This document shows, one piece after another, positions 1-8,749 of a stretch of DNA of 64,000 bases. Source of the stretch: Cohnella panacarvi Gsoil 349 (GTDB taxonomy: Bacteria; Bacillota; Bacilli; Paenibacillales; Paenibacillaceae); contig NZ_KI911563.1 of NCBI RefSeq assembly GCF_000515335.1, positions 4,104,735-4,168,734 of the forward strand, written 5' to 3'. The notes below the pieces were generated by a model. It did not search any database and was not told the DNA's origin. It saw only the letters and a program-made list of their open reading frames with translations. A program made the translations under genes and the position numbers. Each line of letters opens with the position of its first letter. The first letter of the stretch is position 1.

Positions 1-163
1 TATCTCGACTAGCCCCCTTACGCGCTAAATAGGCGTAGTAACCACTGCGCGAAACCTTAAATGCTTTGCAAAGCTCACTTACCGCATACCACTCTGACGC
101 CTGCTCAATGGCCCTGTACTTTCGACGCACACCTCCCGCATCCAGATTTCCAAACACTTTTTT
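1..163 (-). CDS. IS3-family transposase OrfB, N-terminal part (-1 frame)
   Basis: Reading the minus strand in the frame one base back from orfA, an open frame continues from the slippery run to the window edge. It encodes KKVFGNLDAGGVRRKYRAIE and then a helical stretch with SGYYAY. This is the HTH_21-like N-terminus that precedes the DDE integrase core of IS3 OrfB proteins. There is no good start codon near the beginning, which fits expression by frameshifting from orfA. The catalytic core lies outside the window, so intactness cannot be assessed. Confidence 0.7.
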
Positions 164-423
164 AGCATTTCATTTTCCCGTATCAAGCTTTGTAAGTGTC
201 GATCTTGGTTGATGTATTCTGTTTTTCGGCCACGCCGATCCAATAACCCGAACTGCCCCAAGTTCCGATACTTCCGCATCCATTTTTTCATGCGATCTTG
301 ATCTGCAATCCCCAAATGTTCATTGATCTGACGATAAGTCCAACCTTCCTCAACATGGAGGCGAATTGCCTCTACTTTAACCTCATGCGTGTATCGCTTG
401 AACTTCTGCCCCTTAACAGCCAT
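79..423 (-). CDS. IS3-family transposase OrfA (helix-turn-helix subunit)
   Basis: This 114-residue protein is the DNA-binding subunit of an IS3-type transposase. Residues about 8-55 carry the HTH typical of OrfA (basic start, YRQINEHLGI recognition region), followed by a second short basic region and a leucine-rich segment around residues 78-95 (LQSLIRENEMLKKCLEIWM). Its 3' end overlaps orfB in the -1 frame. An A6G slippery heptamer lies at 157-163 on the minus strand, so the working transposase is probably an OrfAB fusion. The start codon at 421-423 lies directly beside the internal inverted repeat, which could limit transposase expression. The family assignment is firm; activity is unknown because the rest of the element is outside the window. 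Confidence 0.85.
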   Translation of the reverse strand: MAVKGQKFKRYTHEVKVEAIRLHVEEGWTYRQINEHLGIADQDRMKKWMRKYRNLGQFGLLDRRGRKTEYINQDRHLQSLIRENEMLKKCLEIWMREVCVESTGPLSRRQSGMR

Positions 424-501
424 AAAAAATGCACCCCCTAGAATTCATCGGATAAACCAGGGGTTTTTCCAATGTCCATTCTAAGGGGTGCACTCTAACG
501 C

Positions 502-529
502 ACAAAAGAGCCCATTAGGGCTCTTTTGT
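502..529 (-). terminator. Rho-independent terminator of psd
   Basis: A perfect 12-bp stem (ACAAAAGAGCCC with GGGCTCTTTTGT) with an ATTA loop sits just beyond the psd stop codon. It also separates psd from the insertion sequence. Confidence 0.8.
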
Positions 530-540
530 CGTATTCCGCG

Positions 541-1332
541 CTATTCCACTTTCGCGAGCGTCCCGAGCTTTTCGCCCATCCGCACCCGGTCGCCGACATT
601 CAGATCCGTACGCGGGGAGAGCGTTCCGTCCTGCGTCAACAGGACGATCGTGGAGCCGAATTCGAAGTAGGCGAGCTCTTGGCCGCGCTCCAGACGCGTC
701 GGCCGCGGCTCGACGTATTTGATGCTGCTGACGTTCAAAGCGCCGACTTTCACGACGGCGGCCTCCCCGATGTCGTGGCTGATGTAAGTAACCAGCCGTT
801 CATTGCGCGAAAGGACGCGGCGCATCTTCGTCAGTCCGAAATCGTTAACGGGATAAACGCGGCCGGGAATGTGTTCGGTTTCCACGATGTCTCCATCGCA
901 GGGAGAATGAATCCGATGATAGTCGGTCGGACTTAAATAAAGCACCCAATAGTAACCGTGCGAATATTGCGAGATTCGCGGGGAACCGTTCAGCAGCTCG
1001 TCGATCGTATAGTCTTGGCCTTTGACTTGCAGCATAAGCCCTTCTTGGATCGTGCCGCATGCGGTGATCAGGGCGTCGACCGGACTGACCAGCGAATCCG
1101 GCGCCGCATCGACGGTACGGCTGCCCGGCTTCAGGCGGCGCGTGAAAAACTCGTTCAGCGAACGATACTCTTCCAGTTTCTTCTCGGCTTCTTCTATCGG
1201 GATTCGGTACATGGATGCGAATTTGGGTATCCATCTGCGGCTATAGGCCGATTTAGCGAAACGTCCCGTCAAGCGGGATATGAATTTGCGTGAAGACAGC
1301 TCCGTCATCATGCGCAGCAGCGGAAGTTTCAT
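541..1332 (-). CDS. psd: Phosphatidylserine decarboxylase
   Basis: The enzyme makes phosphatidylethanolamine from phosphatidylserine in the membrane. The 263-residue protein is of normal length for the bacterial form. It ends with the LGST-like self-cleavage site, seen here as FEFGST near residues 223-228; the serine would become the pyruvoyl group after autoproteolysis. Residues around 130-150 contain the conserved YYWVLYLSPTDYHRIHSP stretch. A possible ribosome site (AAAGGAG) lies about 12 bases before the ATG, rather far, so an internal start cannot be fully excluded. The gene stands alone, with an insertion sequence on its downstream side and a divergent glycosyltransferase upstream. Confidence 0.93.
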   Translation of the reverse strand: MKLPLLRMMTELSSRKFISRLTGRFAKSAYSRRWIPKFASMYRIPIEEAEKKLEEYRSLNEFFTRRLKPGSRTVDAAPDSLVSPVDALITACGTIQEGLMLQVKGQDYTIDELLNGSPRISQYSHGYYWVLYLSPTDYHRIHSPCDGDIVETEHIPGRVYPVNDFGLTKMRRVLSRNERLVTYISHDIGEAAVVKVGALNVSSIKYVEPRPTRLERGQELAYFEFGSTIVLLTQDGTLSPRTDLNVGDRVRMGEKLGTLAKVE

Positions 1333-1497
1333 TGCAGCCGTGCACTCCTTTGTTGTCGTAGTGAGTTCTGAGACAGTGTGACATATCGCTCGTCAAAGTG
1401 CAACACTTTCGGTAAGCGGGTCAATTGTCCGTCGCTTTAAGCAAGGCGGACGTATATGCTGTGACGAGCATTGTTGGCAGCGAGGGGATGAGCGCGT

Positions 1498-2643
1498 ATG
1501 AAGGTCGCTTTTGTTACGCCGGGGGCGTTCCCCGTGCCTTCCGCCATGGGCGGATCGGTAGAGCGAGTCGTGGAGAAAGTCGTTCCGAGACTGGCGTCTC
1601 GCGCGGACGTCGTCATCTATGGCCGTAAGGGCCTGCGATTGGCCGCGATAGGGAAGCTGGACGGCGCGCCGATCCTAAGATTCCCGGCAAGGAGCAAGGA
1701 ACGGTACTTCGCAAGCGTGTGCCGGAGTCTCAGGGCGAATCGGCCCGACATCATTCAAGTGGAAAATCGTCCGAAATGGGTACCGAGACTAAAGCGGCGT
1801 TTTCCGAAAACGAAGGTTTGGCTTAGCTTGCACTCCACTACCTTTATAACGGGCGCCAGGATGAATAAGTTTCAACGTAAAGTCTGTTTGCAGGCCGCCG
1901 ATCGGATCGTCGTGAACAGCGACTATTTAAAGTCGTATATCGCTTCGAGGCTGCCGCAGACCGCCGGTAAAATTCTCGTAAACCACCTGGGCGTCGAGGC
2001 GTATCGTTTTCCGGGCCGGTCTTCGATCGAAGGTATGGCTCTACGGGCAATCGGGCGACTGGAGCGCGGATGGGTCGGGCGTAAAATCGTGTTGTTCGTC
2101 GGACGGCTCGTGCCGCAGAAGGGCGTACATCATCTGTTGTCCGCGGTTCCGGCGATCCTCGCGAAGCACCCGGATGCGCTGATCGTCGTCGTGGGCAGCG
2201 CGACGTACGGATCTCATCGGCTGACGAAATACGCCCGAGCGCTGCATCGTCAAGCGAAGCGGTGGCGGAAGCACGTTCATTTCGAGCCGTATGTTCCGCA
2301 TAACGAAATTCCCCGTTGGTTCGCGATGGCGGACCTCGCGGTCGTTCCGTCTATCGGCAATGAGGCGTTCGGGCTCGTCAACGTGGAAGCGATGGCGGCC
2401 GAACTGCCTGTCGTCGCGACTCGGGCCGGCGGGATGAAGGAGATCGTCGTGGACGGAGAGACGGGTTTTCTTATAGCGAAGGAAAAGCCGTTAATCGTAC
2501 GGGAGCTTGGGCTTCGCGTTAGCGAGCTGCTAGGCGACGAACGATTGAGATATGAGATGGGGGCCAAAGGAAAAGAACGCGTCATGAGCGGATTTCTGTG
2601 GGAGCATACCGCGCAGCGCTGGCTGACGCTGGCGTCGGAATAA
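1498..2643 (+). CDS. CotSA-like GT4 glycosyltransferase
   Basis: This 381-residue GT-B protein belongs to glycosyltransferase family 4. The N-terminal domain opens with a strand and glycine-rich turn (residues 1-20, FPVPSAMGG). Residues 90-99 (NRPKWVPRLK) match the pattern I recall from the spore-coat enzyme CotSA of Bacillus subtilis. The nucleotide-sugar half has VLFVGRLVPQKG (about residue 200) and the E-x7-E motif EAFGLVNVE (about 289-297). There is no signal peptide. It is the first gene of a long same-strand series of sugar-handling proteins and precedes the giant repeat protein by about 100 bases. I infer that it glycosylates a spore-surface component; donor and acceptor are unknown. 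An ATG at 1489 is out of frame, so 1498 is preferred. Confidence 0.85.
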   Translation: MKVAFVTPGAFPVPSAMGGSVERVVEKVVPRLASRADVVIYGRKGLRLAAIGKLDGAPILRFPARSKERYFASVCRSLRANRPDIIQVENRPKWVPRLKRRFPKTKVWLSLHSTTFITGARMNKFQRKVCLQAADRIVVNSDYLKSYIASRLPQTAGKILVNHLGVEAYRFPGRSSIEGMALRAIGRLERGWVGRKIVLFVGRLVPQKGVHHLLSAVPAILAKHPDALIVVVGSATYGSHRLTKYARALHRQAKRWRKHVHFEPYVPHNEIPRWFAMADLAVVPSIGNEAFGLVNVEAMAAELPVVATRAGGMKEIVVDGETGFLIAKEKPLIVRELGLRVSELLGDERLRYEMGAKGKERVMSGFLWEHTAQRWLTLASE

Positions 2644-2700
2644 TGTCGGATTCGTGCCCTGGTTACTCGCCTATCCTCGTGTCGTGCCTATGGGTGAATG

Positions 2701-2709
2701 CATATGATA
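2701..2709 (+). promoter_or_regulatory. Possible sporulation sigma-K-type -10 element
   Basis: CATATGATA fits the CATANNNTA form of mother-cell (sigma-K) -10 elements. It would place transcription start near 2716, downstream of the ATG at 2698 and upstream of the ATG at 2743 chosen for the repeat protein. No convincing AC -35 is seen at the usual distance, so this is tentative. Confidence 0.3.
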
Positions 2710-2742
2710 GTGCAGATTACGATGGTTAGGAAGGAGACGGAC

Positions 2743-5700
2743 ATGAAAAAGAAGAAGGCAACGAGGCAGCCGAAGCAGGCGAAATCGCGGCGACCGCTCT
2801 ATTACGTCGACAACCCGAACAAGCTGGAATTGCAGTGGCTGGACGATATAAAAAAGCCGAGCGATAACGACAAGCCGATTACGGTCCATGGCGCCGCGCC
2901 GGTCGAAGTGTTGGCGCAAGAGCAGGCGGATCATCGGCTAAGCGTCGTGAAAGCCAGATTAGCGAACCGGAACAACGCCAATGTCACGCCGATCGAAACG
3001 TATCGGTTGACGGAGCCGTCAGAGTTTATGATCGCGTCCGAATACGTATCCACGCCACAACAAATGGACGAAATAATCGCGTTGACGACCTATGAGCCTG
3101 CGGTGGAAGTTTTCCAGGCGGATACCGGTCCGGTATACGCTGCGGATTCGGACGCGGACGAGATCGTTGCGCTGATCAAGGCGGACGACAAGTCGGCGCA
3201 GGAAGAGGAGAAGGCGTTGCTTCAATCCCGGGAGCTTCGCGCGATAAGGCTGGAGGAGAAACGGCTGCCGGTCCGCCCCGCGCCGCTCGTGTACACGGAT
3301 GATTTGGCGGACGAGTCGATAACGGGAGATAAGCTGGCCCCGTTCTCGATCAGCGCCTCTAAGCTGGCAGCCGAGTCCGTGGACGCGCATGCGCTGGCGG
3401 ACTTCTCCGTGACGTCGATCAAGCTGGCGGACGGTTCGGTAACGAGCTCGAAGATCGTTCCTGAATCGATTCTCGGCGATCATCTCGCCAAAAACTCGAT
3501 ATCGGGCTATAAAATTCGCGATCGTTCCATCACCGGGGATAAAATCCGCGACGGCAGCGTGTCCTCCGAGAAGCTGGCCGACAGGACGATCAGCTCGGAT
3601 AAGTTGGCCGAAGGGTCCATTCAAGCGAAGCATCTGAGCGTGTCGATCATTACGTCGGACCTGCTGCAGGATCAGAGCATTACGGCGGACAAAATACGCA
3701 GCGGAGCGATTCGCAGCGACAGCTTGGCGAACGAAAGCGTAGACACGTCTAAGCTCGCGGACGGAGCGGTAACGAATTCGAAGTTGAGGCATGGCTCGGT
3801 CAGCGGCGATAAGATCGCCAGCGGTACGATCGAGTCTCGTCACCTGGCGGACGGACTCGTTCTCGCCGATCACGTGGCGGTAGGCGTGCTGCAGGGAAAG
3901 CATTTGGCCCCGAACGCCGTAGAGGCGGAGCATCTCGCGGACGGAGCGGTCGGAACCCGCGGGCTGGCAGACCGGTCGGTATCGGGAGCCAAGTTGGCAT
4001 CCGAGTCGATCCGGCGCGAGCATCTAAGCACAGGGGCCGTTCAAAGCGCGCATCTCGCGGACGAAGCCGTTGAATCGAAGCACCTGGCGGAAGGCTCGGT
4101 AACGGCATCGAAGCTGTCCGAGCAATCCGTGTCGACGCTGAAGCTCGTCGACCATGCGGTGACTTCGACGAAAATCGCGGATCAGAACATCGGATCAAGC
4201 AAAATCGCGGATGAAGCGATCCAATCCAGGCATCTGGCAAGAGGAAGCGTCGGCTCCGAGAAGCTCATCGAAGGAAGCGTGGAGTCGCGTCATCTTGCGG
4301 AACGGTCGGTGGATAACGCGCATATCGCTCTGCGGGCGGTAGGACGCGAACATCTGAGAGACAAACTGATCGGTTCCGAGCAATTGGCGCTAGGCTCGGT
4401 GCATTCGGGGCACGTCGCGGACGGCGCGATCGGCGCGGCCCAGTTGTCCGACGGAGCGGTAGGCGTGGCTAAGCTGGCGGATAAGTCGGTCGGACCGAAG
4501 CAACTCGGCGTGTCCAGCGTGCAGAGCATCCACCTCGCTCCGGAAAGCGTGGGAGCCGAACAGCTGGCTACCGGTGCGCTGAGGACGTATCATTTTGCCC
4601 CCGAGATCGTAAGAGGAGAGGCCGTCGCCTCGGAAACGATATCCGGCAAGCATATTCGCGACGACGCGATTCAGGCGAATCATCTGTCCGAGAGCTCCGT
4701 CGGGACCGAGGCGCTGCAACCGGAGTCCGTAACGGAGCGAATCGTTGCTCCCGGCGCGATCGGCGAACGGCAGCTTGCGAGCCGGTCCGTATTGTCGCAC
4801 CATCTTACCGATCATCTGATCACTTCCTTGAAGCTCTCTCCGGAGTGCGTGTCGACGGATAAAATCGCGGATAGTTCGGTGACGACGGCGAAGCTGGCGG
4901 ATGCAAGCGTGACGGCGGATAAGCTGGACGAATTCGCGGTATACGAACGCGCGCTTCAGAACGGCTCGGTATCCGGACGCGCCTTGGCGGAGGAGTCCGT
5001 CGCGTCCAAGCACGTGCAAGCGAAAGCGATCAAGCCTTATCATCTAGCCGACGGATCGGTGACGACGAGCGCGCTGGCCGGCGGAGTGGTTACGTCGTGG
5101 AACTTGTCCGAGCGATCGATACAGTCGTACCACCTGGCCGATGAAGCGGTGCAAAGCACGCATCTGTCGGAGCAGTCCGTACTAAGCGCCCATCTTGCGG
5201 ACAACATCGTTCGCGAACAGCATCTGAACGATGGCGCCGTGACGTCTTCCAAGCTGGCTGAGGCCAGCGTGGACGGAGAGCATCTGCGTCCGGGCGCGAT
5301 CGGGTACGGCCATATCGCGAACCAAGCCGTGTCCTCCGTCCATCTTCAGCTCGAGTCCGTCGATTCGGTACACCTTCGCAAAGAAAGCGTGCTGACCGAG
5401 CATTTGGCGGTCGACAGCGTCGACGAGACCGCGCTGATGGACGGCGCCGTTACGACGAGCAAGCTGGCGAGCGAGAGCGTGACGAGCGATAAGATCGCTT
5501 ACGGCAGCATCTCCGGCGGCCACTTGCAGCTCGAGAGCATCGGCGGCAAGCATGTGAAGCCGGAGTCCATCCATGGGTTCCACGTGCGTAAAAACGCGAT
5601 TTCGATTACGCATCTGGCCCCGGATTTGCTGGAGATCGCCAAGCTTGCCGAACGCCGGATCAGCGCGGATCGACTGGAACCGGGCGCGGTCGACGAGTCG

Positions 5701-8415
5701 CATCTGAAAGATTACTCGGTTTCGTCCGGTAAGCTGGCGGACGGCAGCGTGCTGTCCGAGAAGTTGGCTGACGGCAGCGTGTTGTCCGAGAAGTTGGCGG
5801 ATGGAAGCGTCGTAGCAGGTAAGCTGGCCTATGGAAGCGTCGAATACGATAAGCTTGCAGATGGCAGCGTGGGCTACGAGAAGCTAGCGGACGGCGGAGT
5901 CGGCACGGATAAGTTGGCACGCGGCAGCGTCGTGTCCGATAAGTTGGCTGAAGGAAGCGTTACGTCAAGCAAGCTAGCGGAAGGAAGCGTAGTGTCCGAT
6001 AAGCTGGCTGAAGGCTGCGTCACGTCGGGTAAGCTTGCGGAAGACAGCGTAACGTCTAGCAAGCTGGCGGATGGCAGCGTGTTGACCGAGAAGCTGGGAG
6101 ACGAGAGCGTCGTGTCCGGGAAGTTGGCCGAAGGCAGCGTCATATCCGGTAAGCTGGCGGATGGCAGCGTGGGCTTCGATAAGCTGGCGAACGGCAGCGT
6201 CGGATACGATAAACTGATCGACGGCAGCATCGATTCGGAGAAACTGGCGCGCGGCAGCATCGAGTCCGACAAGCTGGGGGAAGGAAGCGTAACTTCGAGC
6301 AAGCTGGCGGACGGCAGCATTACCGCAGTGAAGCTGGCGGAAGGGAGCGTCGTGTCCGGGAAGCTGGCCGAAAGCAGCGTCGTATCCGGCAAGCTGGCGG
6401 ATGGCAGCGTAGGCTTCGATAAACTGGCTGAAGGAAGCGTCGGATACGATAAATTGATCGATGGCAGCATCGATTCGAATAAGTTGGCGGCCGGCAGCAT
6501 CGTCTCCGATAAACTGGCAGACGGCAGCATCGTGTCGGCGAAGCTAGCCGAAGGAAGCGTCGTATCCGGGAAATTGGCGGAAGGCAGCGTCCTATCCGGT
6601 AAGCTGGCGGACGGGAGCGTCGGATTCGATAAACTGGCGGCCGGCAGCGTCGGCGATGAGAAACTAATCGACGGCAGCATCGGATTTGAAAAGTTGGCGG
6701 ACGACAGCGTCGGCTACGAGAAGCTGATCGACGGCAGCATCGGGTTCCATAAGCTGGCGGACGGCAGCGTGGGTTATGAGAAACTAGCGGACGGCGGTAT
6801 CGGATTCGATAAGCTTGCGGACGGCTGCATTGGATACGAGAAACTAGCGGATAGCAGCGTTGGATTCGAGAAACTGATCGACGGCAGCATCGGCTTCGAT
6901 AAATTAGCGGACGGCAGCGTCGGTTACGAGAAGCTGGCGGATGGCGGTATCCGGTTCGACAAGCTTGCGGATAACAGCGTCGGCTACGATAAGCTGATCG
7001 ACGGCAGCATCGGGGCCGCTAAGCTGGCGGATGACAGTGTAGGCTACGCCCAACTGGCCGAAGGCAGCGTCGGCTTCGAGAAGCTGCTGGACAGCGGCGT
7101 TCAGTCCGGTAAACTGGCGGACGGCAGCGTATTGGCAAGTAAACTCGCCGACGGGAGCGTCATTACCGGCAAATTGGCGGAAGGCAGCGTGGTCACAAGC
7201 AAACTGGCGGACGAGAGCATTACATCGGCGAAGTTAGCGGAAGGCAGCATCGTGACGAAGAAGCTGGCAGACGGCAGCGTCATCTCGAAGAAGTTGGCCA
7301 AAGAGAGCGTTACGACCGAGAAGCTCGCGTCCGGCGCGGTAACCGGCGATAAGCTGTCTCCGCAAGTGATGGATTTGATTGTGCTGTCCGCTTCGGTCGT
7401 CACGCAGGATCGTTTGGCGAACGGAGCCGTAACGGAATATCAACTAGCCGATAAAGCGGCAACGACGAGCAAACTGGCTGACGAAGCGGTGACTGCAGAG
7501 AAGCTGGCAGGCGGATCGGTAACGACGGCAAAGCTTGCAGACGGAGCCGTGACGGCGAATAAGCTGTCCGATCAAGCGGTGTCGACCGATAAACTAGCGG
7601 ACGCTGCGGTGACCACGGATAAGCTGGCCGATGAAGCCGTAACGACGAGCGCGATCGCCGATGAAGCGATAACGACGGGTAAGCTCTCGGGCGAATCCGT
7701 GACGACGGGCAAGCTGGCTAACAAAGCGGTGACTACCGATAAGTTGGCACACGGAGCAATAACCACGGTTACACTTGCCGATGAAGCGATAACGACGGAT
7801 AAGCTGGCTAACAAAGCAGTTACGACGGCGAAGCTTGCGGACGAAGCCGTAACAACGAATAAGCTAGCCGACGAAGCGGTAACGGCTGCTATCTTGGCAG
7901 ATGGAGCCGTAACGACTGCTAAGCTCGCTAACGATAGCGTAAGCTTTGAGAAGCTATCCGGCGAAGTAAAGGATTTGCTGGCGCAGTTGCGGGAACCAAT
8001 AGAGGAGCAGCCTCTCCCTGCGCCTTTGCCGGCACCTGCGTTAGATCCGGAAGGATTCGAGCTCCAAGAGAGCAGCGTAACCGCCAAGCATATCGCCGAG
8101 AGAAGCATAGGCAGCGCGCAGCTTTCCTTCCTCCCGGTGGCCGCGTCGCTTCCCGGCGTCTCGCTGCTATTCGGTAGCGCGGCATATGCATTCCAAGGGG
8201 CGGCGGAGTCGATACGGCTGACCGTCGGTTTCTCCGAGCCGTTCGCCGATCTCTCCTACGTGCTTGTCGCGATGTGCGATCATCCATCCTGCTTCTGTTA
8301 CTTGCGGGATAAGAAGCCGGGCGAAGCGGAACTCGAAATCGTTCGAACGCGATTAGGTCCCGAGCCAAGCGGCTGGATTCAATGGATCGCCGTCGGGGCG
8401 AAAGCTGCTCAATAA
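2743..8415 (+). CDS. Giant decapeptide-repeat protein, probably spore-surface structural protein
   Basis: The protein has 1890 residues from the ATG at 2743, which has GGAAGGAG seven bases upstream; an in-frame ATG at 2698 lacks a ribosome site. Residues 1-185 are basic, then mixed, with no signal peptide. Residues 185-1736 consist of about 155 copies of a ten-residue unit of pattern (K/H)(L/I)A(D/E)x(S/A)(V/I)x(S/T)x. Three blocks can be told apart: a diverged block with many HL units (to about 985), a very regular KLADGSVGYE-like block (985-1543), and a KLADEAVTT-like block (1551-1736). A proline-rich linker (PLPAPLPAPA) leads to a C-terminal domain of about 110 residues ending in WIQWIAVGAK. 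That ending resembles what is annotated in Paenibacillus as a WIAG-tail domain (from memory). The repeat suggests a long beta-solenoid or fibre; this is inference. Genes around it encode glycosyltransferases, so the many Ser/Thr residues may be glycosylated. Confidence 0.85.
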   Translation: MKKKKATRQPKQAKSRRPLYYVDNPNKLELQWLDDIKKPSDNDKPITVHGAAPVEVLAQEQADHRLSVVKARLANRNNANVTPIETYRLTEPSEFMIASEYVSTPQQMDEIIALTTYEPAVEVFQADTGPVYAADSDADEIVALIKADDKSAQEEEKALLQSRELRAIRLEEKRLPVRPAPLVYTDDLADESITGDKLAPFSISASKLAAESVDAHALADFSVTSIKLADGSVTSSKIVPESILGDHLAKNSISGYKIRDRSITGDKIRDGSVSSEKLADRTISSDKLAEGSIQAKHLSVSIITSDLLQDQSITADKIRSGAIRSDSLANESVDTSKLADGAVTNSKLRHGSVSGDKIASGTIESRHLADGLVLADHVAVGVLQGKHLAPNAVEAEHLADGAVGTRGLADRSVSGAKLASESIRREHLSTGAVQSAHLADEAVESKHLAEGSVTASKLSEQSVSTLKLVDHAVTSTKIADQNIGSSKIADEAIQSRHLARGSVGSEKLIEGSVESRHLAERSVDNAHIALRAVGREHLRDKLIGSEQLALGSVHSGHVADGAIGAAQLSDGAVGVAKLADKSVGPKQLGVSSVQSIHLAPESVGAEQLATGALRTYHFAPEIVRGEAVASETISGKHIRDDAIQANHLSESSVGTEALQPESVTERIVAPGAIGERQLASRSVLSHHLTDHLITSLKLSPECVSTDKIADSSVTTAKLADASVTADKLDEFAVYERALQNGSVSGRALAEESVASKHVQAKAIKPYHLADGSVTTSALAGGVVTSWNLSERSIQSYHLADEAVQSTHLSEQSVLSAHLADNIVREQHLNDGAVTSSKLAEASVDGEHLRPGAIGYGHIANQAVSSVHLQLESVDSVHLRKESVLTEHLAVDSVDETALMDGAVTTSKLASESVTSDKIAYGSISGGHLQLESIGGKHVKPESIHGFHVRKNAISITHLAPDLLEIAKLAERRISADRLEPGAVDESHLKDYSVSSGKLADGSVLSEKLADGSVLSEKLADGSVVAGKLAYGSVEYDKLADGSVGYEKLADGGVGTDKLARGSVVSDKLAEGSVTSSKLAEGSVVSDKLAEGCVTSGKLAEDSVTSSKLADGSVLTEKLGDESVVSGKLAEGSVISGKLADGSVGFDKLANGSVGYDKLIDGSIDSEKLARGSIESDKLGEGSVTSSKLADGSITAVKLAEGSVVSGKLAESSVVSGKLADGSVGFDKLAEGSVGYDKLIDGSIDSNKLAAGSIVSDKLADGSIVSAKLAEGSVVSGKLAEGSVLSGKLADGSVGFDKLAAGSVGDEKLIDGSIGFEKLADDSVGYEKLIDGSIGFHKLADGSVGYEKLADGGIGFDKLADGCIGYEKLADSSVGFEKLIDGSIGFDKLADGSVGYEKLADGGIRFDKLADNSVGYDKLIDGSIGAAKLADDSVGYAQLAEGSVGFEKLLDSGVQSGKLADGSVLASKLADGSVITGKLAEGSVVTSKLADESITSAKLAEGSIVTKKLADGSVISKKLAKESVTTEKLASGAVTGDKLSPQVMDLIVLSASVVTQDRLANGAVTEYQLADKAATTSKLADEAVTAEKLAGGSVTTAKLADGAVTANKLSDQAVSTDKLADAAVTTDKLADEAVTTSAIADEAITTGKLSGESVTTGKLANKAVTTDKLAHGAITTVTLADEAITTDKLANKAVTTAKLADEAVTTNKLADEAVTAAILADGAVTTAKLANDSVSFEKLSGEVKDLLAQLREPIEEQPLPAPLPAPALDPEGFELQESSVTAKHIAERSIGSAQLSFLPVAASLPGVSLLFGSAAYAFQGAAESIRLTVGFSEPFADLSYVLVAMCDHPSCFCYLRDKKPGEAELEIVRTRLGPEPSGWIQWIAVGAKAAQ

Positions 8416-8423
8416 AGGCAATG

Positions 8424-8469
8424 AAGCAATCCCGCTCGTCATTCGTGATGAAGTCGGGATTGCTTTTTT
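8424..8469 (+). terminator. Rho-independent terminator after the repeat protein
   Basis: The 11-bp stem AAGCAATCCCG / CGGGATTGCTT (8424-8434 and 8455-8465) is followed by a T run. It closes the transcription unit of the giant repeat protein. Confidence 0.85.
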
Positions 8470-8640
8470 CTGTCCCGGGAGCGCGGCGCAGTAACGTTGT
8501 GCGGCAACGCTAATCCGTCTCTGTCCCGGGAGTGCGGCGCAGTAACGTTGTGCTGCAACGCTAATCCGTCTCTGTCCCGTGATCTCGGCGCAGTAACGTT
8601 GTGCGGCAACGCTAATCCGTCTCTGCCCCGGGAGCGCAAT
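8470..8640. repeat. 51-bp tandem repeat, three copies plus a partial fourth
   Basis: Copies start at 8470, 8521 and 8572, with a truncated one at 8623, each 51 bases apart. Each contains CTGTCCCGGGAG and a small hairpin CGTTG-tgcgg-CAACG followed by GCTAATCCGTCT. The third copy differs mainly in its first 15 bases. The array lies directly after a terminator and holds no plausible gene. It fills most of the gap between the repeat protein and the next glycosyltransferase. There are no spacers, so it is not CRISPR. Confidence 0.9.
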
Positions 8641-8749
8641 TAAGCGCCCCGAGATTGCCGTGCCGTTAGTCAGTACATATGCCGTTGCGCATGGACACGT
8701 CACACATAGAATGGTTTGTAACCGATGCCCGAGCTGGGGGGTGGAAAAA

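Larger units (their letters stand above)
1..492 (-). mobile_element. IS3-family insertion sequence, 5' part (runs off the left edge)
   Basis: The element reads leftwards. It contains an orfA-type helix-turn-helix protein and the beginning of an orfB integrase in the -1 frame, the arrangement of IS3-family elements. The outer end is placed near 492 because TGCACCCCTTAGAAT (478-492, minus strand) looks like a terminal repeat starting with TG. A near-identical inverted copy lies inside at 430-444 (one mismatch), just before the orfA start. The opposite end is outside the window, so target duplication and completeness cannot be judged. Confidence 0.75.

Noticed and set aside
5874..6680. Long reverse-strand frames in the repeat protein gene
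   Set aside because: They arise because the 30-base repeat has no stop in that frame; the translated pattern (LPSASLSD...) is only a mirror of the forward repeats.
8353..8703. Reverse-strand frames over the 51-bp array
   Set aside because: The 51-base period is a multiple of three, so any open frame repeats; no start signal or independent protein feature is present.
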